NCBI RefSeq assembly: GCF_900188405.1
Contig: NZ_FZOF01000021.1
Span: forward strand, 17,924-81,923
Reading direction: 5' to 3'
Length of the DNA stretch: 64,000 nucleotides
Source of the DNA: Actinacidiphila glaucinigra
GTDB taxonomy: Bacteria; Actinomycetota; Actinomycetes; Streptomycetales; Streptomycetaceae
A program made the translations under genes and the position numbers. Shown piece after piece: positions 49,823 to 57,832 of the stretch; positions within the stretch are counted from its first letter, which is position 1; each line of letters begins with the position of its first letter. The notes under the pieces were generated by a model. It ran no database searches, was not told the origin of the DNA, and saw only the letters and a program-made list of their open reading frames with translations.

Positions 49823-50434
49823 GTGCCGAGCACCACCGACCAACGCCGCCGTCAGAACCGCCAGGCCCGTCAGGGAGCAGCAGTGGCGGCCGCCGTGTTC
49901 GCGGGCGTTCTCGCCCTTGCTGCCTGTGGTGGTGACCAGGACTCCGCCAAGCTGGCCGCCGCATCGGGCAGCGCCAAGGCTGCGCCGTCGAAGGCTGCCG
50001 CCGTGTCGACGGATCCGACTCCGGTCGCCAAAGACAAGGTCGAGGCCGCCTTTCAGGGCTTGGTCGACGCGGAGACCGCCGGCTTCGCGAAGGCCACGTT
50101 CGAGGGCACGGACATCGAGCACTACGCCTCCGGGCAGGTCCTCACCGACGACAAAAGGACGCTGCTGATCAACCGGGCCAACAACGTCGTCACGAAGGGG
50201 AAGCCCACCTTCTCCGTCACCAAGACCACCGTGGACCTGTCGGTGACCCCGCACCGCGCCGCACTGACGGTGTGCTGGGACGACACGAACTGGACGCCGG
50301 TAAAGAAGGCGACCGGCAAGAGCGTCGCCGCACCGAACCAGGCCAAGCGCTACGTGGTGAACTCCACGCTCCGAACGATCGGGACCCGGTGGGTGGTCAC
50401 CGATAGCACGGCCGACCGGGAGCAGTCGTGCTGA
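49823..50434 (+). CDS. Lipoprotein at the start of the Tad locus
   Basis: 203 residues from GTG 49823 (GGGGGAGGCC upstream; ATG 49802 is possible). After a basic start, a hydrophobic stretch ends in LALAACGG, a lipobox with the acylated Cys. The mature part begins with an Ala/Lys/Ser linker, then a domain of about 130 residues with alternating strands and one Cys pair. Membrane-anchored outside protein. First gene of the pilus locus and overlapping the next by 7 nt, so co-expressed; role unknown. Confidence 0.75.
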   Translation: MPSTTDQRRRQNRQARQGAAVAAAVFAGVLALAACGGDQDSAKLAAASGSAKAAPSKAAAVSTDPTPVAKDKVEAAFQGLVDAETAGFAKATFEGTDIEHYASGQVLTDDKRTLLINRANNVVTKGKPTFSVTKTTVDLSVTPHRAALTVCWDDTNWTPVKKATGKSVAAPNQAKRYVVNSTLRTIGTRWVVTDSTADREQSC

Positions 50435-51324
50435 GGCGGCCGCTGGCGGCCCTCGCCGTCACGAGCGGTCTTCTGGTCGCGGCAATGAGCCCTGCTGTCG
50501 CGGACACCGGGGTCGTATGCCCGTCGCGGGGGTCCTGCCAGGTCGGGGTGACCGTGCCCGGCAAGTCAGGCGGCACCACGCCCAGCAACCAGGGCACCGG
50601 CAGCGGACCTTCCTCCCGGCGGTGCGTGGACACGCTGCAGGACGTCGAGGTGCCCTGCTACCTGAAGGATCTGGGGTGGTGGAGCCCGAACTGCTACTTC
50701 AAGGTCATGGAGCCGCAGCCGCCGACTGGGGACCCGGCCTGGCAGGGCCACAAGCCCGGTGACGGCGCCGTGTACGACGCGTACTGCCCCGATGAGGGGC
50801 CGCCGGTGCAGTGGCGTGCCGCGCCGCCGCCGGGCATGGACGGCAGTGTCGATCCGGCTCAGCTCGCCGCCGAGGCCGTGAAGCGGCTGCCGATCGACGG
50901 CCCGGACATCGGGGTCGTGCCGGAGCCCGGCAAGACGGGTGTGGTCGGGATGCCGGTGTGGCTGTGGAACCGCACCAGCCCCCGCACCTGGGGCCCGGCC
51001 GTGGAGTCGGTGACCGCGGGCGGCATCACGGTGACGGCGACGGCGCACGTGTCGCAGATCGTGTGGGACATGGGCGACGGCCACACCGTCACCTGCGGCG
51101 CCGGCACCCCGTACAAGGAGTCGGAAGGCGCGAAGGACTCCCCCAGCTGCGGCTACCGCTACGCCACCACGTCCAACGGGGGTGAGGGCGACGTGTTCTG
51201 GGTGACCGCGACCGCCACCTGGGACGTGCACTGGGGCGGCGGCGGACAACGCGGCGACCTCACCACGACAGGCTCTTCCCAGGTCCAGCTGCGCGTCGGC
51301 GAAGTTCAGGTCCTCGGCCAGTGA
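50428..51324 (+). CDS. Secreted Cys-rich protein of the Tad locus
   Basis: 298 residues. Signal peptide MLRRPLAALAVTSGLL... cleaved near PAVA-DTG (about residue 26). The mature protein has at least eight Cys, suggesting disulfides, and a beta-rich C-terminal half with an IVWDMGDGHTVTC segment that resembles a PKD-like fold. It ends with strands ending QVQLRVGEVQVL. Probable extracellular component linked to the pilus; no enzymatic motif is visible. Confidence 0.7.
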   Translation: MLRRPLAALAVTSGLLVAAMSPAVADTGVVCPSRGSCQVGVTVPGKSGGTTPSNQGTGSGPSSRRCVDTLQDVEVPCYLKDLGWWSPNCYFKVMEPQPPTGDPAWQGHKPGDGAVYDAYCPDEGPPVQWRAAPPPGMDGSVDPAQLAAEAVKRLPIDGPDIGVVPEPGKTGVVGMPVWLWNRTSPRTWGPAVESVTAGGITVTATAHVSQIVWDMGDGHTVTCGAGTPYKESEGAKDSPSCGYRYATTSNGGEGDVFWVTATATWDVHWGGGGQRGDLTTTGSSQVQLRVGEVQVLGQ

Positions 51325-51357
51325 CCAGCTGACGTCCCCACACAGGAGGCACTCCTT

Positions 51358-52098
51358 ATGAGCAGCACCGCCCGATCCGTCTCCCCGGCCTCCGCGGCCG
51401 CGCCGACAGCCTCAGCGGGGCCGCAGGCCGGGCCGGTCGCTGCGCCGCGGATGGTCCGGCAGCGCCGGCGCCGCCCCGGCTTGATCGCCCTGTCGGTCGC
51501 GCTGATCGCCGCTGGCGGCCTGTCCGGGGCGGTGCTGTACTCCCGTTCCGGTCACCGCACTCCGGTGATCGTCGTCGCGCGCGATGTGCCGGTCGGCTCC
51601 CGCATCACCGAGGCCGACCTCGCTACGGCGTCGATCGCCCTGGACTCGGCCGTGCGGTCCGTGAAGGCTTCCCGAGCTGGCGGGCTGGTTGGGCAGCGCG
51701 CCGCGACCGATTTGAAGGCGGGCTCTCTGCTCGCGCCGTCCCAGGTCACCGACCAGTCCCTGCTCGGGCCCGGTGAGCAGCTGGTCGGGGTGAGTGTGAA
51801 GCCGTCCCAGCTTCCGGCGACGCCTCTGGTGCCCGGGGAGAAGGTGCTGATCGTGTCCACCCCCGACTCCAACGGCGCGCCGTCCCGGACCGCGACCAAC
51901 GGCGACGGCTCCACGGCAGAGAACGGGGTGGGGCCGGTGGCGTTGTCAGCGAAGGTCGTCGCGGTCGGTCGGCCCGCGGCCGCCGCGGGAGCGTTGGTGG
52001 TCGACGTTGCCGTGCCCGCCGCCGAGGGGCCTGCGCTGGCGGCGCAGGTCGCCACTGGGAACGTCGCCCTGGTCGTGGTCGCACGGGACGGTTCGTGA
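51358..52098 (+). CDS. SAF-domain CpaB-like pilus assembly protein
   Basis: 246 residues from ATG 51358 (AGGAGGCAC upstream). One membrane helix (about 40-62) then a SAF domain: VIVVARDVPVGSRITEADLA, a pattern of CpaB/RcpC proteins, followed by an extracytoplasmic domain. CpaB-like proteins belong to Tad pilus machines. Gene order (lipoprotein, secreted protein, CpaB, TadZ) is consistent. Its stop overlaps the TadZ ATG. Confidence 0.82.
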   Translation: MSSTARSVSPASAAAPTASAGPQAGPVAAPRMVRQRRRRPGLIALSVALIAAGGLSGAVLYSRSGHRTPVIVVARDVPVGSRITEADLATASIALDSAVRSVKASRAGGLVGQRAATDLKAGSLLAPSQVTDQSLLGPGEQLVGVSVKPSQLPATPLVPGEKVLIVSTPDSNGAPSRTATNGDGSTAENGVGPVALSAKVVAVGRPAAAAGALVVDVAVPAAEGPALAAQVATGNVALVVVARDGS

Positions 52099-52919
52099 TG
52101 GCGGTCATCGCGCTGGCCGGAGGCCTCGGCGCGCCGGGTGTGACGACCACGGCAATGGCGCTGCTGCTGACCTGGCCGCTGGAGGGCGGGCATCGGGTGG
52201 TGCTGGCGGAGTGCGACCCGGACGGCGGGGCGATCCTGCCCGGAGCATTGCAAGGGACTCTCGGTGGCACGCATGGGCTGCGGAACCTCGCGCTCGCGGC
52301 GCGTCAGGGTCAGCTTGGTGAGGCGTTCTGGCGGCAGCTGGTAGACGTCACCGACGCTGGCACCCGCGACCGGCTGGTTCTCCCGGGCCTGTATGACCCG
52401 GCGCACGCGTCGTCGATGGGTCCGGTGTGGAAGCCGCTGTCGGCGATGTTCGCCGGGATCGAAGCCCACGCCCATGACGTGCTGGTCGACCTCGGCCGGC
52501 GTGGCGCGTTCGGCCCGTCGCAGGTCCTCGCGCAGCGCGCCGACGTGATGCTGCTGGTCGCCCGGAACACCCTGCGCGGACTGCAGAGCGCCGAAGTCCG
52601 TCTCGCCGCGCTGCGGGAGCAGCTCGGCACCACGTCGGAGGTACGGCTGCTGCTGGTCGACGCCGGGCCCTTCCCCGCTGGCGAGGTCCAGCGGCAACTG
52701 GGTGCTGAAGTTGTCGCCACCCTGCCGTGGCGGCCGGGCGAGGCCGCGGTGCTGTCCGACGGCGCGGAGCAGCCGCGGAAGTTCGAGGTGTCGGAGCTGA
52801 TACGCGCGGCCCGGTCGGCGACCACGCGGATCCGGCAGTTGGTGGCTACTCGCCGGGCCCGTCTGTCCGTTCCGGCGCGGGGTTCCCTCGAGGCAAGGGC
52901 GGTGACCGGTGCGCGCTGA
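52098..52919 (+). CDS. TadZ/CpaE-like ParA-type ATPase
   Basis: 273 residues from ATG 52098. The N-terminal P-loop is deviant: GGLGAPGVTTTAMAL. Then AECDPDGGAILPG (like a ParA Asp loop) and MLLVARNTLRGLQSAEVRLA. TadZ-type proteins localise the pilus machine at the cytoplasmic side. It overlaps CpaF by 11 nt. Confidence 0.78.
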   Translation: MAVIALAGGLGAPGVTTTAMALLLTWPLEGGHRVVLAECDPDGGAILPGALQGTLGGTHGLRNLALAARQGQLGEAFWRQLVDVTDAGTRDRLVLPGLYDPAHASSMGPVWKPLSAMFAGIEAHAHDVLVDLGRRGAFGPSQVLAQRADVMLLVARNTLRGLQSAEVRLAALREQLGTTSEVRLLLVDAGPFPAGEVQRQLGAEVVATLPWRPGEAAVLSDGAEQPRKFEVSELIRAARSATTRIRQLVATRRARLSVPARGSLEARAVTGAR

Positions 52920-54387
52920 TCCCCTGCACCCTCAGCCCGGTCCCCCGTCGGGTGACGCTGCCGCGGTTCTGCCGCTGCGGGCTGCTGCATCGCGGGGTCC
53001 CGTGCCGCGGCCGCCAGGTGTGGTCGACTACGCGGCGGTGCGGCTGATCAAGAAGGAGGTCGGTGAGCGGCTCGGTGAGCTGCTGCGGGCGAGGCCGGGG
53101 ATGAGCGCGGCCGCGCAGGAGCAGCAGGGCCGTGCGCTGATCAACGAGCAGGTCGCAATCTGGTCGGACGCCGAGGCCGTTCGCCGCGGGCAGGCCACCA
53201 GCCCGACCGAGGACGCGGCCATCGCCCAGGCCGTGTTCGATCTGCAGTTCCGCGCCGGCCGGCTCCAGGCCCATCTGGACAACCCGGCGGTGGAGAACAT
53301 CTTCATCAACGGCTACCGCACTGTGGTGCTGGACTTCACCGACGGCCGCCGCGCCCAGGTCGCGCCGGTCGCGGACTCCGACGAAGAGCTCCGCGAGCTC
53401 CTACGTGACCTGGCGCGCCGTACCACCGGGCAGTCGGAACGGAGTCTGTCGACCGCGGATCCGTTCCTCGCGCTGCGGCTCGCGGACGGGTCGCGGCTGC
53501 AGGCGGTCATCGACGTCACGCCGGGGACGTATGTGACGATCCGCCGGCATTCCATGCGCCACGCCTCCCTGGACGACCTGGTCGCCCGGGGCATGCTCGA
53601 CACCACGCTGCAGGCCTTTCTGTCCGCGTGCGTGCGGGCGGAGAAGAACGTCATGGTCGTGGGCGGGCAGGCCGCCGGGAAGACCACCCTGCTGCGCGCC
53701 CTGCTGCGGGAGATCGACCCGGCCGAGCGGTTCGCCACGCTGGAGACGGAGTACGAGCTGTTCGCGCACGAGAACGGCTACCACCAGCAGGTCGTGCCGA
53801 TGGAGGCGCGGGAGTCCAACGGCGAGCGGGTCGACGGCCGGGCCGCTGGTGAGATCACGCTGATGGACCTGATGTACCGGGCGTTGCGGATGTCGCTGGC
53901 GCGGATCGTGGTCGGTGAGGTCCGCGGCCCGGAGATCGTGGCGATGCTGCAGGCCATGACCAACGGACAGGGCGGCAACCTGTCGACCTTGCATGCGATC
54001 CACCCGGGCGTGGTGTTCGACCGGATCGCCGAGCTCTACCTCCTGGCGCAGGCAAACATGAGCGAGGCGCTGGCATACCGGCAGGCCGCGAACGGGTTGG
54101 ACTTCATCGTGTTCGTCGCGTCCATCGATGAGACCCGCATCGGCGGGCACCGGCACCGGTTCGTCTCCCACGTTCTGGAGGTCACCGGGATCGGCGAGGG
54201 CGGCCGGCCCGACACGAACCTCATCTTCGGGCCGCGCCCGGAGTGGGACGAGCCGAGAGCGATGCCGCTGATGCACCCGCGCTGCATTGCTGACCTGCGG
54301 CGGGCTGGCTTCGCCCCGGAGCTCCTGGACGAGTCGGCCGGTACCTGGCCGGGCCAGCTGCAGCTGCTCATCCGGGAGGCCTCTTGA
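52909..54387 (+). CDS. tadA: TadA/CpaF pilus ATPase
   Basis: 492 residues from GTG 52909. P-loop GGQAAGKTT at about 252-260, the secretion-ATPase His-box region and Walker B VGEVRGPEIVAML, and an N-terminal domain with NIFINGYRTVVLDF. Hexameric ATPase for pilus assembly and export. Followed by TadB with the TTG start overlapping by 4 nt. Confidence 0.93.
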   Translation: MRADPLHPQPGPPSGDAAAVLPLRAAASRGPVPRPPGVVDYAAVRLIKKEVGERLGELLRARPGMSAAAQEQQGRALINEQVAIWSDAEAVRRGQATSPTEDAAIAQAVFDLQFRAGRLQAHLDNPAVENIFINGYRTVVLDFTDGRRAQVAPVADSDEELRELLRDLARRTTGQSERSLSTADPFLALRLADGSRLQAVIDVTPGTYVTIRRHSMRHASLDDLVARGMLDTTLQAFLSACVRAEKNVMVVGGQAAGKTTLLRALLREIDPAERFATLETEYELFAHENGYHQQVVPMEARESNGERVDGRAAGEITLMDLMYRALRMSLARIVVGEVRGPEIVAMLQAMTNGQGGNLSTLHAIHPGVVFDRIAELYLLAQANMSEALAYRQAANGLDFIVFVASIDETRIGGHRHRFVSHVLEVTGIGEGGRPDTNLIFGPRPEWDEPRAMPLMHPRCIADLRRAGFAPELLDESAGTWPGQLQLLIREAS

Positions 54388-55361
54388 ACGGCACCGGACT
54401 GCTGTTGTGGGGCATCACCGGCGCTGCCTTGGTCGCCGGGCTGGTCGGCATCGTCATCGGCGTGACCGGCACCGAAGCCCCCAAGCGCCCGCCGCTGTGG
54501 TCCCGGCTGCGGGCAGCGAGTGCTGCGGGCGCCGCGCACCGGGCGCTGGAGCAGCGCAGGACCCGGCTCGCGATCGGTGCGGTTTCAGGCGCGGTGGTGT
54601 GGGCGGTGACGGGGGTGTTCGTGGCCGGCGTGCTGGTGCTGCTGGCGGTACCCGGAGTGCCGTGGCTGTTGGCACCGACCAAGGGCGCGAGTGCGCGGAT
54701 ATCCCGGCTGGAGGCGCTCGGGGACTGGACGCAGCGGCTGTCGAACGTGCTGCGGCTCGGCCGGGGCCTGGACGAGGCCCTCGCGCTGTCCGGGAAGGGG
54801 GTGCCCGAGCCGATCGCGCGCGAGGTCGGCGACCTGGTCGACCGACTCGCCGTCGGCTGGCGGCCGACTGAAGCGCTGCGCGACTTCGGTGACGCCCTGG
54901 ACGATGTGACCGCGGACAAGGTCATCGCCGCCTTGGTGCTGTCAGCGGCCGATCGCGGACCGGGGCTGGCGCAGGCCTTGGACGACCTGGCGGCGTCGGT
55001 ACACGAGGAGGTCGCCAAGCGGCGGCAGATCGAGGCGGACCGGGCCAAGCCCCGCACCACGGTGCGATGGATGACTCTGATCACCCTCGGTGTCGTCGCT
55101 TTCGGGTTCCTCATCCCCGGCTACACCGCCCCCTACGGCTACCTGCTCGGCCAGCTGGTCCTGGCACTGCTCGCTGCCGCCTTCGTGGCGGTGCTGGTAT
55201 GGATGCGGCAACTCGCCGACCATCACCCCGTGCCGCGGTTCCTGATCGCCGACCCGCGGAGCCGGGTCACTGCGCCCACACTCACGACCGCGATCGCGCG
55301 TCCCGGCGAACCTGAGACCGCGCATGGTCTGCCCAGGCCGACCGGAAAGGGGGCGCGGTGA
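54384..55361 (+). CDS. tadB: TadB-like pilus assembly membrane protein
   Basis: 325 residues from TTG 54384, coupled to tadA and preceded by GGGAGG. Membrane helices near both ends and the type II secretion F-like core (LSNVLRLGRGLDEALALSGK, DKVIAALVLSAADRG). Inner-membrane platform protein. Confidence 0.87.
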   Translation: MNGTGLLLWGITGAALVAGLVGIVIGVTGTEAPKRPPLWSRLRAASAAGAAHRALEQRRTRLAIGAVSGAVVWAVTGVFVAGVLVLLAVPGVPWLLAPTKGASARISRLEALGDWTQRLSNVLRLGRGLDEALALSGKGVPEPIAREVGDLVDRLAVGWRPTEALRDFGDALDDVTADKVIAALVLSAADRGPGLAQALDDLAASVHEEVAKRRQIEADRAKPRTTVRWMTLITLGVVAFGFLIPGYTAPYGYLLGQLVLALLAAAFVAVLVWMRQLADHHPVPRFLIADPRSRVTAPTLTTAIARPGEPETAHGLPRPTGKGAR

Positions 55362-56239
55362 TTCCGGTAGGTGCGCTGCTGGCCGGCGCCACGGTCGGCG
55401 CCGGGATGGCGCTGCTGGCCAAGGAACTTCTGCGTCCGGCACCTGCGTTGGGCCCGGCGCTGCAGCGTCTCAATCACCCGACAGCCCCAGCCCCCGAGCT
55501 GGACAGCGCGGACCGCGATGAGCGGTGGGGGGCGTGGCTGGTCGACCATCTCGGCTCGGTCCCAGGCGTCAGGATTCCTCGCAGAGATCTCGCCCTGGTG
55601 GGCACGTCCCTGGGCAGGTTCCTGCTCATCAAAACCGCGCTCGCCGCCGCTGGGCTACTGGTGCCGCCACTCGCCGGGATCCCGCTGCTCCTCCTCGGCC
55701 TCCCCTTCTACCTGCCTGCCGTGGTCGGCGTGCTGTTCGCGGCAATGCTGTGGTTCGCCCCCGATCTCGCCCTGCGCGACCAAGCCCGACGTGCCCGTGA
55801 GGAGTTCGCGCACGCCATGGCCGCCTACCTGGACCTGGTGGCGCTGCGCCGGGCCGGGAACGTCTCCGCCGAACAAGCGTTGGAGCAGGCGGCGCAAGTC
55901 GCAGGCGGGTGGGCGTTTGTACGGATCCAGCAGGCCCTGATGCAGTCCCGGGTGGACAAGGTCCCGCACTGGGAAAGCCTGACCCGGCTGACCGCCGAAC
56001 TGGACCTGCCGGCGTTGGAAGACCTCGCGGCGATCATGCGGCAGTCCACCGACGACGGCGCCGCCGTCTACGCCACTCTGCGGGCGCGCGCACGAAACCT
56101 GCGCACCGAACTGCTCGCCGCACAGGCCGCCGAAGCCAATGCCAACAGCGAGAAGATGACCGCCCCCGGCGCGCTGCTGGCGGTGCTGGTCATGCTTCTC
56201 ATCGCCTTTCCCGCGGTCATCCGCATTCTCACGACCTGA
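55358..56239 (+). CDS. tadC: TadC-like pilus assembly membrane protein
   Basis: 293 residues from GTG 55358 overlapping tadB (GTGA). Hydrophobic helices at about 90-135 and 275-290, with the T2SF-like core VALRRAGNVSAEQALEQAAQ and SRVDKVPHWESLTRLTAELD. Partner of TadB. The flanking genes confirm it. Confidence 0.87.
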   Translation: MIPVGALLAGATVGAGMALLAKELLRPAPALGPALQRLNHPTAPAPELDSADRDERWGAWLVDHLGSVPGVRIPRRDLALVGTSLGRFLLIKTALAAAGLLVPPLAGIPLLLLGLPFYLPAVVGVLFAAMLWFAPDLALRDQARRAREEFAHAMAAYLDLVALRRAGNVSAEQALEQAAQVAGGWAFVRIQQALMQSRVDKVPHWESLTRLTAELDLPALEDLAAIMRQSTDDGAAVYATLRARARNLRTELLAAQAAEANANSEKMTAPGALLAVLVMLLIAFPAVIRILTT

Positions 56240-56264
56240 CGCCATGCCGAAGGAGCGCCCGACG

Positions 56265-56471
56265 ATGAACCACCTCACCCGCGCCGCGTCCGCCGCTGTC
56301 ATGTGGGTGCGCGGCCGCCTCGAGCAGGGCCGTGCCCGTGGCAGCGACCGCGGTGACATCTCCATCACCACCGTCATCATCTGGGTAGCCGCCGTCGGCG
56401 GCGCACTCGCGATCGCCGGCACCATCGGCGTCATCGTCAGCAAGTACAACGGCCTGCTCAACGGGATCTGA
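56265..56471 (+). CDS. Flp-type pilin-like small protein
   Basis: 68 residues from ATG 56265 (GGAGCGCCC upstream). After a basic N-terminus comes SDRGDISITTVIIW, a DRG motif directly before a hydrophobic helix, and then SKYNGLLNGI. This resembles an Flp-type pilin, with a possible prepilin peptidase cut after the Gly. No Glu at +5. The next three genes show the same DRG motif. Confidence 0.72.
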   Translation: MNHLTRAASAAVMWVRGRLEQGRARGSDRGDISITTVIIWVAAVGGALAIAGTIGVIVSKYNGLLNGI

Positions 56472-56477
56472 GCGCCG

Positions 56478-56924
56478 ATGGCCAGGGCAACCGGGACGAA
56501 TAGCAGCGCGGTACGCGTCACCCGTCGAGTGGCGGCCGCGGCCGGGCGTCGTGGTGACCGGGGCGAGGCGTCGATTCAGATGGCGATCGTGTTCCCGTTC
56601 GTCATCCTGCTCACCCTGGCCGTGGTGCAGGCCGGGATGTGGTTTCACGCCCGCAACATCGCCCTGGCGGCCGCACGCGAGGGCGTCACCGCCTCCCGCA
56701 CCTACCAGGCCACCGATGCTGACGGCGCTGCCCGAGCACGTGAGGTCCTGGGGCGGATCGCTGGTGACAGCCTCCGGGCCTCGGCCGTCAGCACGGCAGG
56801 CAGCGGAACAGAGTCTGTGCGGGTCACGGTGACCGGGACCGCCCCGTCGCTGCTGCCCAGTATCGGAGGCTTGCACATCGATGCGTCCGCCACCGGCCCG
56901 CGCGAACGCTGGACTACGCCATGA
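56478..56924 (+). CDS. TadE-like pseudopilin
   Basis: 148 residues from ATG 56478. RGDRGEASIQMAIVFPFVIL is a TadE-type N-terminus: short basic leader, DRG, Glu, then one helix; the rest is extracytoplasmic with AREGVTASRTYQATDADGAA. Overlaps the next gene by 4 nt. Confidence 0.8.
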   Translation: MARATGTNSSAVRVTRRVAAAAGRRGDRGEASIQMAIVFPFVILLTLAVVQAGMWFHARNIALAAAREGVTASRTYQATDADGAARAREVLGRIAGDSLRASAVSTAGSGTESVRVTVTGTAPSLLPSIGGLHIDASATGPRERWTTP

Positions 56925-57373
56925 CGCGCATGACGCGCCGACTACGGCTGCGGGGCGACCGGGGAAGTGAGTCGGTCCAGGCCGCGATCGTCACTCCGTT
57001 GCTGATCGCGTTCCTGTGCCTGGCCATCGCCGCGGGACGCCTCGCCGTCTCCGGTGGGAAGGCCGATGCGGCTGCCGAGGCCGCGGCCCGCGCCGCCTCG
57101 TTGGAACGCACCCAGCTCGGCGCCGAGTCGGCCGCCGCCGACGCCGTCACCCGCTCGCTGGAAGACCAAGGCGTCCGCTGCTCCAGCACCGACGTGGACG
57201 TCGACACCTCAGGACTCGCCGTCCCAGTCGGCCAGGTCGGATACGTCACCGTCACCGTCCGCTGCACCGTGGACCTGTCGGACCTTCTACTCCCGGGAAC
57301 TCCCGGAACCACGACGCTGACCAGCAGCTTCACCAGCGTCGTTGACGCCTTCCGCGCCAGGCAGGACGCATGA
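56921..57373 (+). CDS. TadE/F-like pseudopilin
   Basis: 150 residues from ATG 56921. RGDRGSESVQAAIVTPLLIA: DRG motif, helix, then an extracytoplasmic domain with one Cys pair (GVRCSSTDV, VTVRCTVDL). Follows TadE and precedes a TadG-like gene, both overlapping by 4 nt. Confidence 0.78.
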   Translation: MTRMTRRLRLRGDRGSESVQAAIVTPLLIAFLCLAIAAGRLAVSGGKADAAAEAAARAASLERTQLGAESAAADAVTRSLEDQGVRCSSTDVDVDTSGLAVPVGQVGYVTVTVRCTVDLSDLLLPGTPGTTTLTSSFTSVVDAFRARQDA

Positions 57374-57810
57374 CGCGAGCCGCGCCCCGTTCAGCGGGGC
57401 GGGGCGACCGCGGCGGTGTCGCGGTTTCCGTCGCGATCTGCACGGTGGTGCTACTCGCGATCGCCGGGCTGGTCCTGGACGGCGGCGGAAAGCTCCGCGC
57501 TACCGAACGCGCCGACGCCCTCGCCCTGGAAGCCGCCCGCGCCGGCGGGCAGGCCCTCGATCCCGCCGCTGCTGTCACCGGCGCCGCGATCCGCGTCGAC
57601 CCCGCAGCCGCGCAGGCCGCCGCCATGGACTACCTGCGCCAGGCCGGTGTCCACGGGACCGTGACGGTCTCACCGGACCGCACTCGGCTCACCGTCGTCG
57701 TCGACACCAGCTACGCCACCCGGTTCCTGCCCGTGATCGGCATCGGCTCCATGGATGTCACCGGGTACGGCACCGCGACGCTGCTGCACGGCGTCGACCA
57801 GCCCGAATAG
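57370..57810 (+). CDS. TadG-like pilus protein
   Basis: 146 residues from ATG 57370. Starts RGDRGGVAVSVAICTVVLLA, a DRG motif with a helix, then an alanine-rich extracytoplasmic part (TERADALALEAARAGGQALD) and a strand-rich end. The arrangement, and the Ala-rich segment, fit the TadG-like family. A 22-bp gap leads to the regulator gene. Confidence 0.78.
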   Translation: MTRAAPRSAGRGDRGGVAVSVAICTVVLLAIAGLVLDGGGKLRATERADALALEAARAGGQALDPAAAVTGAAIRVDPAAAQAAAMDYLRQAGVHGTVTVSPDRTRLTVVVDTSYATRFLPVIGIGSMDVTGYGTATLLHGVDQPE

Positions 57811-57832
57811 CCCACGAGAAGGGCCACCCGCC

